From contig JAGPYM010000066.1 in NCBI GenBank assembly GCA_020736575.1, forward strand, positions 53,503 through 117,502: a stretch of DNA of 64,000 bases, given 5' to 3'. The DNA comes from Thelonectria olida (Eukaryota > Ascomycota > Sordariomycetes > Hypocreales > Nectriaceae). Made by a program: the position numbers and the translations under genes. Position 1 is the first letter of the stretch; each line of letters opens with the position of its first letter. The notes beneath the pieces are model-generated. The model searched no databases. It was given only the letters and a program-made list of their open reading frames with translations, and was not told where the DNA came from. Positions 43,356 to 54,914 of this stretch are shown piece after piece.

Positions 43356-45005
43356 ATGGAGAACCCAACAGAAAAAGCCAACTCTTTCCATGTCGAAGAT
43401 GGACCGCCTGTTAAGGAGACGGACACGATGCCTTTTGTCCCGGACCCCGATAAAGAGCGTCGTCTGGTCCGAAAGCTTGATCGGACGATTCTCCCTTGGA
43501 TCATGCTTCTGTATTTGCTGTCGTACATTGACAGGTAAGTCTCACATCAAGCCAGTAACGGTGGCTCTTTACGCAAAACTGGGAATAGCTAATGGTAGTC
43601 GCCAGGAGCAACATGGGCAACGCTCGAAACATCGGCCTCGAAGAAGACATCGGGCTCACCAGCGGCCAATACCAACTTGCCTCGGCAACCTTCTACATCG
43701 GCACGGTCGTATTCGGTACAGTTGGAGGTCTGATGCTCAAAGTCGTCAAGCCGTCCACATGGCTAGGAACCTGTGCTAGTCTTTGGGGTGCTGCAAGTTC
43801 ACTCCAGGCTGCGTGTACGAATCCTGCTGGCCTTGCTGCCGTGCGCTTCTTCCTCGGTGTCTTTGAAGCCTCTTTTGCCCCAGGCTGCGCACTGTACCTG
43901 AGCTTTTGGTATTTGAAGTCTGAGCTGTCTCTGAGGATTGCTGCATACGCGGGCATGAGCGCTCTGAGCGGTGTGATTTCAGGGGTGATTGCCTACGGCA
44001 TAGGGCTTGCAGACAACATGGCAGTGACTTCATGGCAGGCACTCTTCATTATCGAGGGATTGCCTACTATTCTCATCGGCGTTTTGACCCTATGGATCCT
44101 GCCCGGTCGTCCAGAATCTGGAAGGTCTCATTGGTTCACCGAAGAAGAGCATGAGATTATCCTCAGTCGAAGATCTAGGTTCACGAAGAACCAAGACGAC
44201 GGCATTAGTCTGGCTCAAGTCAAAAGGCAGGGCACTTCTCTTGAAACACGATGGACTATTGCTAACATCAAGACTAGCGCATTCAAGGACCTTCGCCTGT
44301 ACCTCTTCGTCCTGATCTATTCTGGCCTTTCCTTGTCCCTAGCTGTGGCAGCAGTCTTCCTGCCCACTATTGTGAAAGATCTTGGCTACCATTCAGTCAC
44401 AGCCAACCTGATGACTGCACCCGTTTATGCTGTGGCGTACTGTACCTTGCTAGCCACGGCAGCTTTGTCTGATCGGTTTCGGATGCGAGGAATTCCAATC
44501 GCGATTGGCGGCACTGCTGCGGGATGCGGATACATACTGCTCGGGACTCTACGAAACGAAACTTCACGATATGTTGTCTGTTTCTTTGCCGTTACTGTAA
44601 GTGCTGATTGAGTACGACCTTGGACGTGGCACTTTATGCTGACCAGTGAATTGTTTACAGGGCACCTACATGGCGTTCCCTCTTGTGCTGACCTGGATCA
44701 CGTCGACCTTTGCAGGTGACACCAAGGCGGGCGTTGGCATCGGTATTGTCATTGCTGTTACGCATGCTGTGGGTATCGCAGCCTCCAACATTTATCCCAA
44801 GTCTGACGCGCCGTATTACCTGACGGGAAACGCTGTTTCGAGTGCTCTGACCTTTACTACCGCCGTCTCGGCCCTAGCAATGAGTTTCTTGCTCTACCGA
44901 GAGAATAGGAAACGAGATAGGCGGTATGGAAAGCCCGAGGTTGGGGTTCCTATTGACATGGGCGGCGATGCGGACAATGTTCCTGACTACCGGTACGAGA
45001 TCTAA
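43356..45005 (+). CDS. MFS transporter, anion:cation symporter (allantoate permease-like) family
   Basis: Plasma-membrane proton symporter of the Dal5/Tna1-like branch that imports small organic anions (vitamins, sugar acids, ureides, dipeptides). Three exons (43356-43534, 43606-44596, 44661-45005) give 504 aa. Features: hydrophilic N-terminus with LVRKLDRTILPWIMLLYLLS leading into helix 1, LSYIDRSNMGNAR, a long run of hydrophobic helices, and the LGVFEASFAPGCALYLSFWY block typical of this family. The central loop is polar and a charged tail ends the protein. All junctions are in frame. Its head-to-head arrangement with a lactonase suggests uptake and first-step breakdown of the same compound. 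Confidence 0.92.
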
Positions 45006-46147
45006 GGATCCGGGGCCAAGAGTGGTGTACGGCACACTTACACCCAACCGATAATACTCTTCTATAAACCTAAAGCCAACCAGTGGTGTCCATTGAAGGA
45101 AGGGAGTGGCTGCGTCTTGATTGGTATTCTTCGTCACCATGGCTGGGGGTAGGTCATCTTAGAGACGGATCTATGTCTTGATGTGACATTTTGGATATTT
45201 CAAAATTGCTAAATATTACCTAAGTGTCTTGGACTTGCTGCCGTTTCCAGACCACAATCACAATATCGATGTTACATTGAGGCGGACCTAGGGACGTAAC
45301 TAGAGTCGTACGAGTGACAAGGATAACACACACTCCTCGAAAGGATCCTCTTTGAGGCCGGCTAAAAGAATGGCGAGGTTAACAGCTGGCAGTGAAAACA
45401 TAGTGTCAGCAATAAAGGGGAGCATCGAGACGACGTGGCTTGAGTCCAGCGCATCCCAGCCGACGCCTGGCTGAAGCTGAGAAACAGGTTTCTTCGAGGT
45501 TGGAATGAGCTACAATTAACCGGATGGCCCAATCAGACAAGGAAATAGATGCTAGCATAAGAGATTCGTCAGCATTCGAGCATGGCTCTCAAATGAGGTT
45601 GAGCATCTACCGAGTTGACACCCGGGTGGACCCTGACGCGCGTCTCCAGACTAAGAAATAGGCCCGAAGGAGTCACTCATTTAGTCGACGACTATGTTCT
45701 TCAAGCAGTTCTCAATCTTAACCAATACTCTCGGGTAAGCAATAGCAACATGGCATCTCAAGCTCTGTTGCAGCTTGATGTACCTGCTTGAAACACGTGA
45801 AGTTTAAGGTAGTCTAATCACTTCGTGATCTACACCCATTTATCTTCATTGGATGAGTTCAAAAGTGCAAAAGTACAAAAGTCGCGCCCCCATCGGTCTC
45901 TGCAATGCTGTGGCGGGACCTCGGAAAGTAAGCATCCTTTCAGTAAGGCTAGGCCGTTGCAGGATTCTCATCCTGGAGGGGTCATGATTCCATGAAGAAG
46001 GATCGGGGATCGCTTCATGCAAAGAGGTGATGAGCTAGGACTATATATTGAGCCGCCAGGGCGTGTCCTTGCGGGTGAGAAAACTCTCGACACTAAAAAA
46101 ACTCCTGCAGAATCTATGAATAAGCCTCCCACGATTTCCCAACCAGA
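45006..46147. other. intergenic, nothing recognised
   Basis: About 1.1 kb between the transporter and the cyanovirin-type gene. The last ~120 bp include a TATA-like ACTATATATTG at about 46039-46049 upstream of the start at 46148. No other feature seen. Confidence 0.4.
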
Positions 46148-46744
46148 ATGAAGTTCTCAGCTGCCATTTCCCTCTTTGCCACCATGGTCGTTGCTGACTG
46201 GACGTCCCAATGTTCGTCCTGGTCCAGCTCGAGTAATCGCCGCTCGCTCAAGGCCACATGCACGTCCGACTCTGGCTCCGAGGTCTGCTCGACTCTTGAT
46301 CTAAACGACTGTTTAGCCTTCAATGGCAGCGCTCTAATCTGGCAGGTCGAGTACGTGCCCTCCTCACGTCACAATTTCCTCTACCGTGTCGTCGTTCAGA
46401 TCATCGCGTCGTTGTTCCATTGGCAAGCTGACTGACCAACTAACAGTGGAAATTTCTCCCCTGTCGGTGCCTCGTTGAATGACGGCATCGCCGAGTGTGT
46501 CAACGCCCAGGAGCTGTGCACATATCTCTCCAGCTCCAGCTCAAGCTCGACTGACTTCGAGTGCTACTGTTACAACCCCGATAGCTCTTCATTGGTTGAT
46601 GTCAGCATCGACTTGGGTGAGTGTCCTGAAGGAGAATAGAAGTCGACTAAGGATAAGCAAACTGACAACTGAGCAGCTGAGCAGATCTCCGTTAATGGTG
46701 ATGGTTATCTTACCTGCCTTGGCCAGGTAGCGTCCTCTTGCTGA
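46148..46744 (+). CDS. small secreted cyanovirin-N (CVNH) domain protein
   Basis: Predicted secreted 146-aa protein in three exons (46148-46350, 46447-46616, 46677-46744). The first 16 or so residues form a signal peptide (MKFSAAISLFATMVVA). The mature part has the CVNH layout: S-x-LDLNDCLAFNGSALIW, then GNFSPVGASLNDG, an ALxC-like EC/QELC stretch with cysteines, VDVSIDLAEQISVNGDGYLTC and a terminal cysteine. CVNH proteins are mannose/glucan-binding lectins or structural homologues without sugar binding. The single-domain, cysteine-rich secreted form is common among fungal effector-like or cell-wall proteins. Splice frame was checked across both introns (donor GTACGT, then GTGAGT). Role unknown. 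Confidence 0.85.
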
Positions 46745-46888
46745 GAGGCCACGACGATCTTTGACGCAGATTCGGCCCAATTATACTTTTGAGTCTCGAT
46801 TCAACTTTGCTACCTAGGTAGTTCAAATTGGCTGCTCCAGTCTGAATACTCTCAGTGTGTTATGGCTCGGGGATTCTTTCATTTCTAA

Positions 46889-48562
46889 TTACACACACGC
46901 AATAATATCTCCAAGATCCTTCAACTTGTTGTACGAATCATCGTGGGTAATAACAATCTTCCCACTCGGAGTCACCGTCTTGAATTCATCAATGGCCCCT
47001 GTTCCAAACTCGTAATTCTCGTCGTCATGAACAAAGGCAACTAGAATCTGTATCCAACTCTGCATTAGCTCCTTTTCTTTGTCCGTCGGCCCATGTGTGA
47101 TCGAAAAACTACTCCTTGGTTAGAAGGCTCGAGCCGTGAAAAGCAGCGCTGGGCTAGAGGGAAAGACTGACTTCCAGAATGATTTATCCATAGAGTGAGT
47201 GACTCCGTACGACATTGGAGCTACGGCCTCATCGATGAAAGAAAGCCGATAACCAATCCTGTACCTCCAAATGCTCGTCATTGGGACACCGAAACGGTGC
47301 AAGTCTTCCACAAAACATCTTGTAGGGGCTCGAACTTGTCCATCGGCGATGATGTTGCCGAATAATGTTTTCCAGTCCGTGACCTGCGCTGTGATTGGCA
47401 GCTCGTACTGTTTCAAGATCTCCTCGGTTGTGGCGGATGCGTAGTAATTAGAGACTTGCAGCCGCAACTCGTCAAGGCCCGACTGTCGCGGGCTGTTGTA
47501 TTGAGCGTACAGCGTGTCCTCGTTCAGGACCTCGCCAATCAGGACTTTCATGCCACGCTTCCGAAACTCTCTGGCGAAATTCCCATTTCTGAAATAATTA
47601 ACCATTCCGGCATGAAAGAATAGTTCATCGGTGACTGGTCTAAACGTGTGGTGCTCGAGACGCGAGAGTGCGGAAACAAGGTCATCCTCGTTGACACCCC
47701 GTAGCCTCGATAATTTCTCCTTTGCAGCTAGCTCCAATGGAATTTTGAAGTATTCGCAAACTTCTTCGAACTGGGGTTCCGCTTCCGCGACTGTCTTGGG
47801 CTGCGCAGGTATTGCATTCGAGGACATGAAGATTCGATGAAATGGTATTGTTTCCGGCGGCTTATCGTGCTGTGCTCGGAATTCGTGGAGAACCTGCGCT
47901 TCGACTGAGTATGACCCTGCACTCCTCCCAGCGAGTGTGATGTTGCCCACATCGCCCCCAAAGTCCTTGATGTTGTCGTAAACCCATTCAATGGCAAGTC
48001 GCTGATCCCAAAGGCCGAAATTTCCACAACTGCGGCCATCACTCTCTTCTGCCAAGGCGGAGCCGGCAAGGAACCCAAAAATGTTGAGTCGATATCCGAC
48101 GGCCACAACAATAGCTCTGAGCCGCCCTGTGGATATCAATTCTGTCGGATCCATGTCGTTATCCTGAGACGGATTGCCAATCTGAAACCACCCGCCGTGT
48201 ATCCAGATCATCACTGGCCATAGCTTCCCCTTCTCGTCAGTCGTTTCCACGGGTGTCCATATGTTCATGAAGAGACAGTCTTCGGAGCCGCCAGGTTTGT
48301 GGTTACCGCTGATTTGAACCCCTTGGCGGCATGGCGGTTTGAACTCTCTGGCATCGTAGGGCATACCATCGTCATTAGCGTATCTGAAAGATCTGGGGAG
48401 AGGTCGTGGTCTTTGCCATCTGTACTCTCCTGTCGGGGGCAGAGCATAGGGAATTCCAGCGTATCGTCGAGCTTTTTCGTCAAATTGCAGTCCATTAATG
48501 ATACCTTTGGCACCTAGGTCGAGGGCATGCTCTTTGACGGTGTAAGAGATTGTGTTGCCCAT
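46889..48562 (-). CDS. type-B carboxylesterase
   Basis: Alpha/beta-hydrolase of the COesterase family hydrolysing carboxylic esters. Two exons (48562-47172, 47108-46889) give 536 aa. The nucleophile elbow reads GRSAGSYSVEAQ (Ser; most family members have GESAG), the oxyanion region is WIHGGWFQIG, EDCLFMNIWTP is the second family signature, Glu is in LIGEVLNED, and His is in the second exon (SITHGPTD). The second exon, spliced after FWN, is required because the first exon alone lacks the catalytic His. An upstream in-frame start at 48637 would add 25 residues; MGNTISY at 48562 is preferred. No signal peptide, so likely intracellular. Confidence 0.87.
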
Positions 48563-49392
48563 GTTGATAGTTGATGTAATTGCTGAGGAGAAGTAGGAAG
48601 ATGTCTGGTCTGTGAGTGATTTGAAGGATTTCATCATTACTTATCGAGATGTGCCGGACGGTTCGGCTTCTAAAAGAAGCTCCGAGTACGTACTGCATGA
48701 TTGTGCTGGGTGGGGTATGCCTAACTCTACATTGCGTGTTTGGATCAACCTGTGATAAGAGACGTGGAAACGTTAGAGTCCGATTCTAGCCGAGGAAGAA
48801 CTACATTAGAAAGATTTTGGGATTGACCTGGCTGACGGCATCAATGCTCCCGCGATGCTTGTACAGCAAATGGCTATCAATGGAGAACCCTTCGAGCCAA
48901 GCTTCGATTGCCGTCGGCTGACTGGATGTCTTGACAGCACTATCAAAAGCTGTTTCTCATCTCAAATGCTGGTAACTGATTGAGCACTTCCAGACGCCGT
49001 CGATAGTAACTCCAGAACGAGGACCAAAATCACCCTTATGTATGAGCATATCAAGGCTCAGAATGGAACCGCAAATCTCGGATCAGCTTTGGAGGGAATG
49101 GTTTCAATTGACCACACGACTGATCCCTTTTTCGGCTGGTAATCATACAATATGTCCTTGTTGTGTGTTTGTCAATGATGTGCCCCTTATATTTCAGGAA
49201 GTATCAAGGAATGAGCTTTTGCTTGCACTGTCCTTAGCGCAGACTCATCGCATCCCGTGTTCTATAGAAAATAAAGAATAATTACAATCTTCTGGTCTGT
49301 GTTATGGTGCTTTGGCTGCTTTAGCAAACCGTATGAACAGGAGCCAGAATCCACGCAACTCCATCTTACACAGCCAAAGTATCTATAAGGGT
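48563..49392. other. intergenic, nothing recognised
   Basis: About 830 bp between the carboxylesterase start and the 3' end of the RTA1-like gene. An open frame at 49042-49281 (+) has no recognised domain. Confidence 0.4.
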
Positions 49393-50322
49393 TCAAGCCA
49401 GTGGAATATGCTCGTCTAATGACCCCGATTTCGCCAACCGTCGAGCCATCCACCGCAGCCTGCCTGGATGCAGGATCAAAAAAATTATGACAATGGCTGC
49501 CATGACGCTTCCATCGAGCACGTAGAGATACGCCTCGTGTTGGAGCATCGCTCCATCCGATCCCTGCTGAAACTCGATGATGCGAGTGACGTTGCGAATG
49601 ATAAAGAGGAGACTAATTGCATAGAGACCGTAGATGAAGCGCTGCCACGGTAGTTCCGTGGCCATTTTTAGCTGAAATGATGCGGATGACACGCGCTTCT
49701 GGAAACAGGCGGTACAGATAACAAAGGCGCCGAAGGCAACTATTTGGAGAGCAAGGCCTGCCAAGATGATCGTTTTGCCACGGCTTGCTTCGTCAGCATC
49801 CTCGCTGCCAGACATGATGGATCCGGCTACCTGTGTAACGAAGCAAACGGTGTCGACAAGAACAAAGAGCTTTGTCAACAGGCGGGGACTTATTGCCAGA
49901 TGCTCCCCGTCGAGGGCTCGTGCGATGCGTCGAGGGGACATGTAAATGCTGGCTGCTAAAAACGGCGGGGCGGCCAGTAGCAGCAAGTTTTGGAGGAGGA
50001 AGGGTAATGTTTTTCGTAAGTCGTCATGGGACTGTGATCGAAAATAATAGGCGGCGGCTTCCACTGTGGCAAGATGGATCGTTTAGCATAACCGACCGAG
50101 GGTGGCATGAGTATTTAATGGAATGATAAAGCTGCACTTACTTCCACACCCGATGATAAGAGGCAATGGGAAGACTGAACGATAAGGTATCATGGCCACC
50201 AAGTGAAGGATACAGACCACTCCGAAAAGACCCAAGAAGGCGAATGCTGGGGGCTGAGCCGGGTTGTAAGGGTAAAGGTCGAAGGGAGCGTATCCCTCCG
50301 GGGTCTCAGTGTCATTCGCCAT
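49393..50322 (-). CDS. RTA1-family seven-transmembrane protein
   Basis: Membrane protein of the fungal RTA1/lipid-translocating-exporter-like family, members of which affect resistance to 7-aminocholesterol and sphingoid bases. Two exons (50322-50142, 50063-49393) give 283 aa. Features: short polar N-terminus (DLYPYNPAQPPAF), seven hydrophobic helices, and the family blocks LLLLAAPPFLAASIYM, the region around LFVLVDTVCFVTQVAGSIM, and YGLYAISLLFIIRNVTRIIEF. The family name is firm; the substrate is not known. The start at 50322 (MANDTETPEGYAP) follows a non-ATG triplet, so it is the first real ATG. Confidence 0.92.
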
Positions 50323-51082
50323 GATCACTGCACAGGCAGAATAAATAAGATGATAAAAAAGAAAAAATAGCTCAACTTGAGTGAAGAGCCTCGAGGGATT
50401 TTACTAAAACTCACTGAGAAGGGCTCACTCGTTTACTATTTATCTACTTTGTAAATCTTCGACTTGGTTGACCCAGCCAGCCAAGTTTCAGCATGGAATC
50501 AACCCCCTTCTTCGCCCCATCAAGGGTGGCTACCCCCCCCCTTCAATCTACCTATTAGATCATTTACGCATAGAATGCGAAAATGAGAAAGACAGAAACG
50601 CCGAAAGCACCAATCTACTTGTAGAAAAGTGGCGGAGTCGAGCTGAAGCAAGATGAGGACGCCTGCCTTCGAATTTACGGAAGAGAACCGTAAATAATAC
50701 TATTCGTCGTTGAGTGTACACCCCCTTTGATTATTTTTAGGCTGGTTGGCCAGCGCATTGAAACACATCATTTTACTCGTCTCAGACCTCTTCGGAAACA
50801 GATGTCTTTATATACGAGTATCAGCTGTGATCCAGCCGCGAGTCAGGATGGCTTTGAACCGAGCCAGAGCTGAAGAATTGGTCAAGATTTACACCGAAAA
50901 TGCTATCAAGGCTGATCCTGCCGCCAAGGAGGAAGCATTTCAGAAGGCACAAGAAGAAGCAGCTCGATCCCAGTGTTTAGGGTGCGTTCTTTACTAGAAA
51001 GCCTCCTAAGAAGAAGTGGGTCTTTTGCCCTGGCACTTGATTGCACCGGAACCGCCCGGCTAACTAACAAGTGCATAGGTCG
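50323..51082. other. intergenic with an unassigned short open frame
   Basis: Promoter side of the RTA1 gene followed by a coding-like short frame on the plus strand starting at ATG 50848 (MALNRARAEELVKIYTEN), which could be an exon that runs to a GTGCGT donor at about 50981. I could not find a convincing next exon and do not recognise it. Confidence 0.35.
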
Positions 51083-51338
51083 TCACACAAGTCCCGGGTT
51101 ACAGCGCAGGCGGCTGGCTGGCGAAGCCCCCGTCGAATTTGCCCCGGCCGACATGCAGATCTGCGAGCCGGGGCCAGTGGGAGCCGGAGACGTCGGGGTC
51201 AGACCAGCGAGTGAAGCGGGAGGGGACGAATTGGACGTACGAGTCGACGTCGACAATGAGGTCGTAGAGAGGCACGCGGGAGTAGGTGGAAGGCGGGAGG
51301 AGGGTGAAGAGTGGAAGGCGAGAAGAGAGCGAGTGGAA
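51083..51338 (-). pseudogene. frameshifted COQ10-like (coenzyme Q-binding) gene fragment
   Basis: Minus-strand sequence encodes PLYDLIVDVDSYVQFVP, then WPRLADLHVGRGKFDGGFAS, matching the first part of the COQ10 START-like domain (usually a Y-D-L-I-x-D-V-D-S-Y block, then WP-ADL-VGWG-F). Directly after FAS the frame is lost: a duplicated CAGC shifts the reading so that the expected SR-x-C-PG continues in another frame (SRLRCNPG) before a stop. No C-terminal half of the domain was found. It is therefore a truncated, frameshifted copy; the functional gene should be elsewhere in the genome. Confidence 0.65.
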
Positions 51339-52475
51339 AATGAGGACCAAGGGGGAGGCGGCTCTATTCTGTAGTTTTGTGCAACGAGATGCGATAGGAC
51401 AGATGCACATTGCATTCCAGGCCTCGATTGAACAACGAATCCCATGCGGCAGTGCACCCGGAGGGCCCAAATAACCTCCTCTCTTACCCATAGAGGGTAT
51501 TGACAAGTAGCAGCCCCCAAGCGGCTTGCTCTATCAAAGGAAGCACTTAAACCCAATCGACCTGTTATTTACGGGGCGGGAATGTCGTGTCGTTCCTCTT
51601 GAATTTACTCAGATTCTAACCGTACGTCTTTGATCTTCCCAGCAGCATCTTCGCCGGTCGGTCAGATAGTCAGAAAGCTGAGGCCCGGACGAAAGGGGTC
51701 GAGGCCTCAAAGGTTGACGAGATTAGGGTCCTAAATACGAAGGGATCGAGGACTTCAAGGCGAGGCCTCGAAGACAAATAAATCAATAACATACCCCCCC
51801 AGCGTGATCTCTAGGGTGATAGGGTAAAGAGGAAGTGCCAGCTACTAGCTAGTCAAGGGAAAACAAAGGCCAACTAACCTAAAGGAACCGGTCTGCAGCA
51901 GTGTTTGCAACAGCTAAGAAGGCCAGGGCGGCTAGACAGTCTGATCCGATCTGTCGGGCCTGAGCAGATAGTTGGATCAGAAGACTAGGGCAGTTGAAGA
52001 TGAGGGAAGAAACGAAGGTCTAGAAGGGTCTGAGACGAAAGGTGGGAAAAGACTGTGACTGTACTCTCTGAGCGTGTGTTCTCTGCTTCTCTTCTCAATT
52101 AGGCTACGGAAAGTTTTCTCCTTTTTATACAGCTCCCTCGTTCATGGGAGTATACATGTTGACCGGTCTGGCCTCTCGAGGCTACTGGCTTAAAGTCTCC
52201 CACACATTAACTACTAGGTATGCAAGACTTGTAGAGAGGGCTCACAGACGTCAAATTGGCTCATCTGTACGACTGTATGACTTCACGATTATTCGGTAGA
52301 GTTCGGCTACCTCTGTCGCGACTTTTAAGCCCATCGGCCCTCTGTAAAGAGCATTCCATCGCTCTGTAATTCCACTACTCACTAGTGCTTCTTTCATTAC
52401 GTACATCAGCGAATATAGCTCTCTTCCATCGTAGCAATTCCCAAGAACCACAAAGCCGGAACTTTCGCAGCCGCG
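51339..52475. other. intergenic, possible degenerate LTR
   Basis: About 1.1 kb. From about 51640 to 52220 the sequence has three GAGGCCTC-type short words (51699, 51762 and in reverse near 52170), a run of C, a TATA-like TTTTTATACA near 52131 and polyadenylation-like AATAAATC. This is suggestive of a decayed solo LTR, but no target duplication or second copy is seen. An open frame at 52251-52451 (-) is not recognised. Confidence 0.25.
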
Positions 52476-53165
52476 TCAATTCTTCACAACCACCGCTTCT
52501 TTGACGAAGAGGCCTTCGACCGCAACCTTAATAAGGAATCTCGCCACAGTAGTAACAGTGACGCTGTCGGATACGTGCATTCCATCGCCCGAACTGCCCA
52601 GCGTTTCCACGTCCGAGTTCGCGTCGTTCGACAGCTTTGAATCCTTGAATTCTAGCCTGACAGCCCTCACAAGAGTCCAATCCATCTTCGTCAGCCGAAT
52701 CTCCTTATCTACGAGGCCGTGATCCTCGAGCGCGTACTTGATGTTGGTCCACCCCATGAATGCCTTGCTCAACCACGGTAGTTTACCCCATGAATCCCCG
52801 ACACCTGCTGTCGACATCACTACGACGCGATGAATGCTAGCCTGCTCCAGAACCTCACAAACATTGGCGCACGAGTCGGCCAAGAAGCGAGGAGGCGAGA
52901 GCTGAGCCGCGAAAGGGCTGCCGGACTTGCGGACTGTGTTCAATGTGATGATTGCTGCAGAAGGTGACAGCCCAGGCGCCGCAGAGAGAGCGTTGCGTAT
53001 GTCGTCTTTCGATAGTGGCGAGCCAATGACAACGGTGAGGCCAGGATGAGGGGCGAGGCTGCCAGAGGTACGCACGAGGGCTACCGCTGTATGTCCCTGA
53101 GAGAGTAATCCAGATACGACATGCTTGCCGGTCCGTCCGGTGGCGCCAAGGAGGAGGAAATGCAT
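52476..53165 (-). CDS. NAD(P)-binding oxidoreductase, atypical SDR
   Basis: Single-exon gene of 229 aa with an atypical-SDR, NAD(P)H-binding (NmrA/BVR-B-like) fold. The N-terminal nucleotide-binding motif is LLLGATGRTGKHVVSGLLSQG (G-A-T-G-x-T-G at about 7-13). Other features are HRVVVMSTAGVGDSW (about 110-125), LPWLSKAFMGW, and DWTLVRAVRLEF towards the C-terminus. Length fits the small single-domain members such as flavin reductases and redox sensors. Substrate unknown. It lies 338 bp downstream of a Zn2Cys6 regulator on the same strand, with a GST gene facing away on the other side, suggesting a small redox or detoxification group. Confidence 0.87.
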   Translation of the reverse strand: MHFLLLGATGRTGKHVVSGLLSQGHTAVALVRTSGSLAPHPGLTVVIGSPLSKDDIRNALSAAPGLSPSAAIITLNTVRKSGSPFAAQLSPPRFLADSCANVCEVLEQASIHRVVVMSTAGVGDSWGKLPWLSKAFMGWTNIKYALEDHGLVDKEIRLTKMDWTLVRAVRLEFKDSKLSNDANSDVETLGSSGDGMHVSDSVTVTTVARFLIKVAVEGLFVKEAVVVKN

Positions 53166-53503
53166 GGCTTTCGAAGAGGAGAGAGGTGTCGTTGAGTACT
53201 CGTCTACTTGAACTTAGGGAAGACGAAGATGCTTCGTTATAAAAGGGCGATGGGGTTGCGGATTCATTTATGAGTTCGGACACTATGGTCGGTGAGGGGG
53301 CCGAATCAAAGGCAGAGTCGGCCCCTGATTGGTTCGTTCGGTCTGTATGCTGCAATTGGAAGTGGAAGCAATCATATGTTCGGAATCCAACCGACACCTT
53401 GTTCTTCTATTACTACCTTACCTTGAACTGCGCTAGGCCGCGTTCGATAGAGGCGCCGGCCTTCTCCCACTTAACTATATTCCCAGCTAAGTTGATCCAT
53501 AAA
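53166..53503. other. short intergenic between Zn2Cys6 and NAD(P)-binding genes
   Basis: 338 bp holding the promoter of the NAD(P)-binding gene and the 3' flank of the regulator. No defined element recognised. Confidence 0.35.
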
Positions 53504-54914
53504 CTAGGGTGACGCTGAACCTGCCTCCCCTCCTCCCCCCCCCTGCCTTTTCTCCCCCCTCCTACTAGTCTCACTGCAAGTTCTATAAGCATAAGCCCTG
53601 ACTCTTTCACCCACGTTGTTAGCGACGCCCTGCAATCGGTCGTTCTCGGTCCGCAGCTTGGCATCAAGATCTGGTGAGGAGTCTAGTGCCCCCAAGAGAA
53701 CGATTTTCAGTATCAGATGAAAGAAGCGCATGAAAGACACTGAGAGAGGCTCAGGGCTCGGAGGTCCGATCTTCGTCTGATCGAGCTCAAGATCACTGAA
53801 CCACGATTCTAAGGAGTCTAGCAGAGCTGCTTTCTCGGATAGTAGTCGAAGGGCGTTTCCTACCGATTCGACTTGCGACACTTTGGCGAGGAATTCAAGA
53901 GTCGATGCAGCGATCCTTACAAGCTCCGTCCGCATGTTGGGCGCAATTTTGCGAAGATCGCGGGATTCAGCAGGTTGTTGATGAGGCGAAATCAAGGGCA
54001 CAGACAACGTCGTCCCGCCCACATCGGCTGTTGCTGAGGGTTCGGCGAACTTGCATGGTGCAGTAAACAGCTTGAGAATGAAAACATCTAGGAGAGGTAG
54101 TCGGCCATGGTGTGCTGGCGCCAGTTTATTCGCGGCAACAAAAGCTGGCCTCGCCCGGTACTCGTGCATGATCCTGAGTCCTCGAATGATATGCAGGGCC
54201 ATAGCAGCGAAATTGCCTTGCACTTGCTCAATGCTGATGAGGACCTGACAGCAAAGCAACGCCGACTTCAACCCGTCAGAGCTCGGAGATGACAACTGGG
54301 AAGCAAGACCCCTCAAAGCCATACTGTATTGCTGGAGGCCATAGTTATAGCTTGGGGTCTGCTGCGCGACAAACGCTGGACCGTTCTTGGACGTCTCGAA
54401 ATCTTCCCGAAGAGCTCTGAGAGACAAGACGGCGTGTCGTATAGGCGGATCAGTCAAGCTGGCTTGGAGGATTTGCCTGGCCTCCTCATCACAGCCCAGC
54501 TTCACGTTGAATATGGTCTTGGTTGAGAGACAACGATTGAGAAGGTCGATGTCCTGAAGGGCGATCTCGGTTGAAGTGGGCCGGATGGGTCGTAGGCAAA
54601 CGTCTGACTTAACGCCGCCAGCATGAGCGTTATTGACGGGCTGGCTGGTAACAAGTCGAAAGGGAGACTCGTAGCCGTCGCAAGTACGGCCAGTGTTGAC
54701 GCATTTTTGGCAAAACGGCTTCTTCTCGTCGCATTTGACCTTCCTAATTCTATTGTCGATTGAGCACAACCACTCCAGAGCTGGCCTCCCGTCTCAGTTC
54801 GCAGTCTTGGGGGGAGACCGGCGACGGGGATTTGTGCGCTCTCACTGACCTGCAGGTTGTGCAACCAGTTTTCACCTTGGTTCTGCATCCGACATTCCGT
54901 CTGCGGGCGGCCAT
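53504..54914 (-). CDS. Zn2Cys6 transcription factor
   Basis: Nuclear zinc-cluster regulator of 436 aa in two exons: 54914-54850 and 54749-53504. The first exon, starting MAARRRNVGCRTKVKTG, ends within an arginine codon right after the first two cysteines (GCTTCR); the second continues IRKVKCDEKKPFCQKCVNTG, giving C-x2-C-x6-C-x6-C-x2-C-x6-C. The rest is a helical activation/regulatory region without a well-defined domain. The C-terminus is low-complexity and Gly-rich (GGGGGEAGSA). The intron placement inside the zinc cluster is common among these genes. It faces a GST gene across 428 bp and is followed on the same strand by an NAD(P)-binding oxidoreductase, so it may regulate both. Confidence 0.85.
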
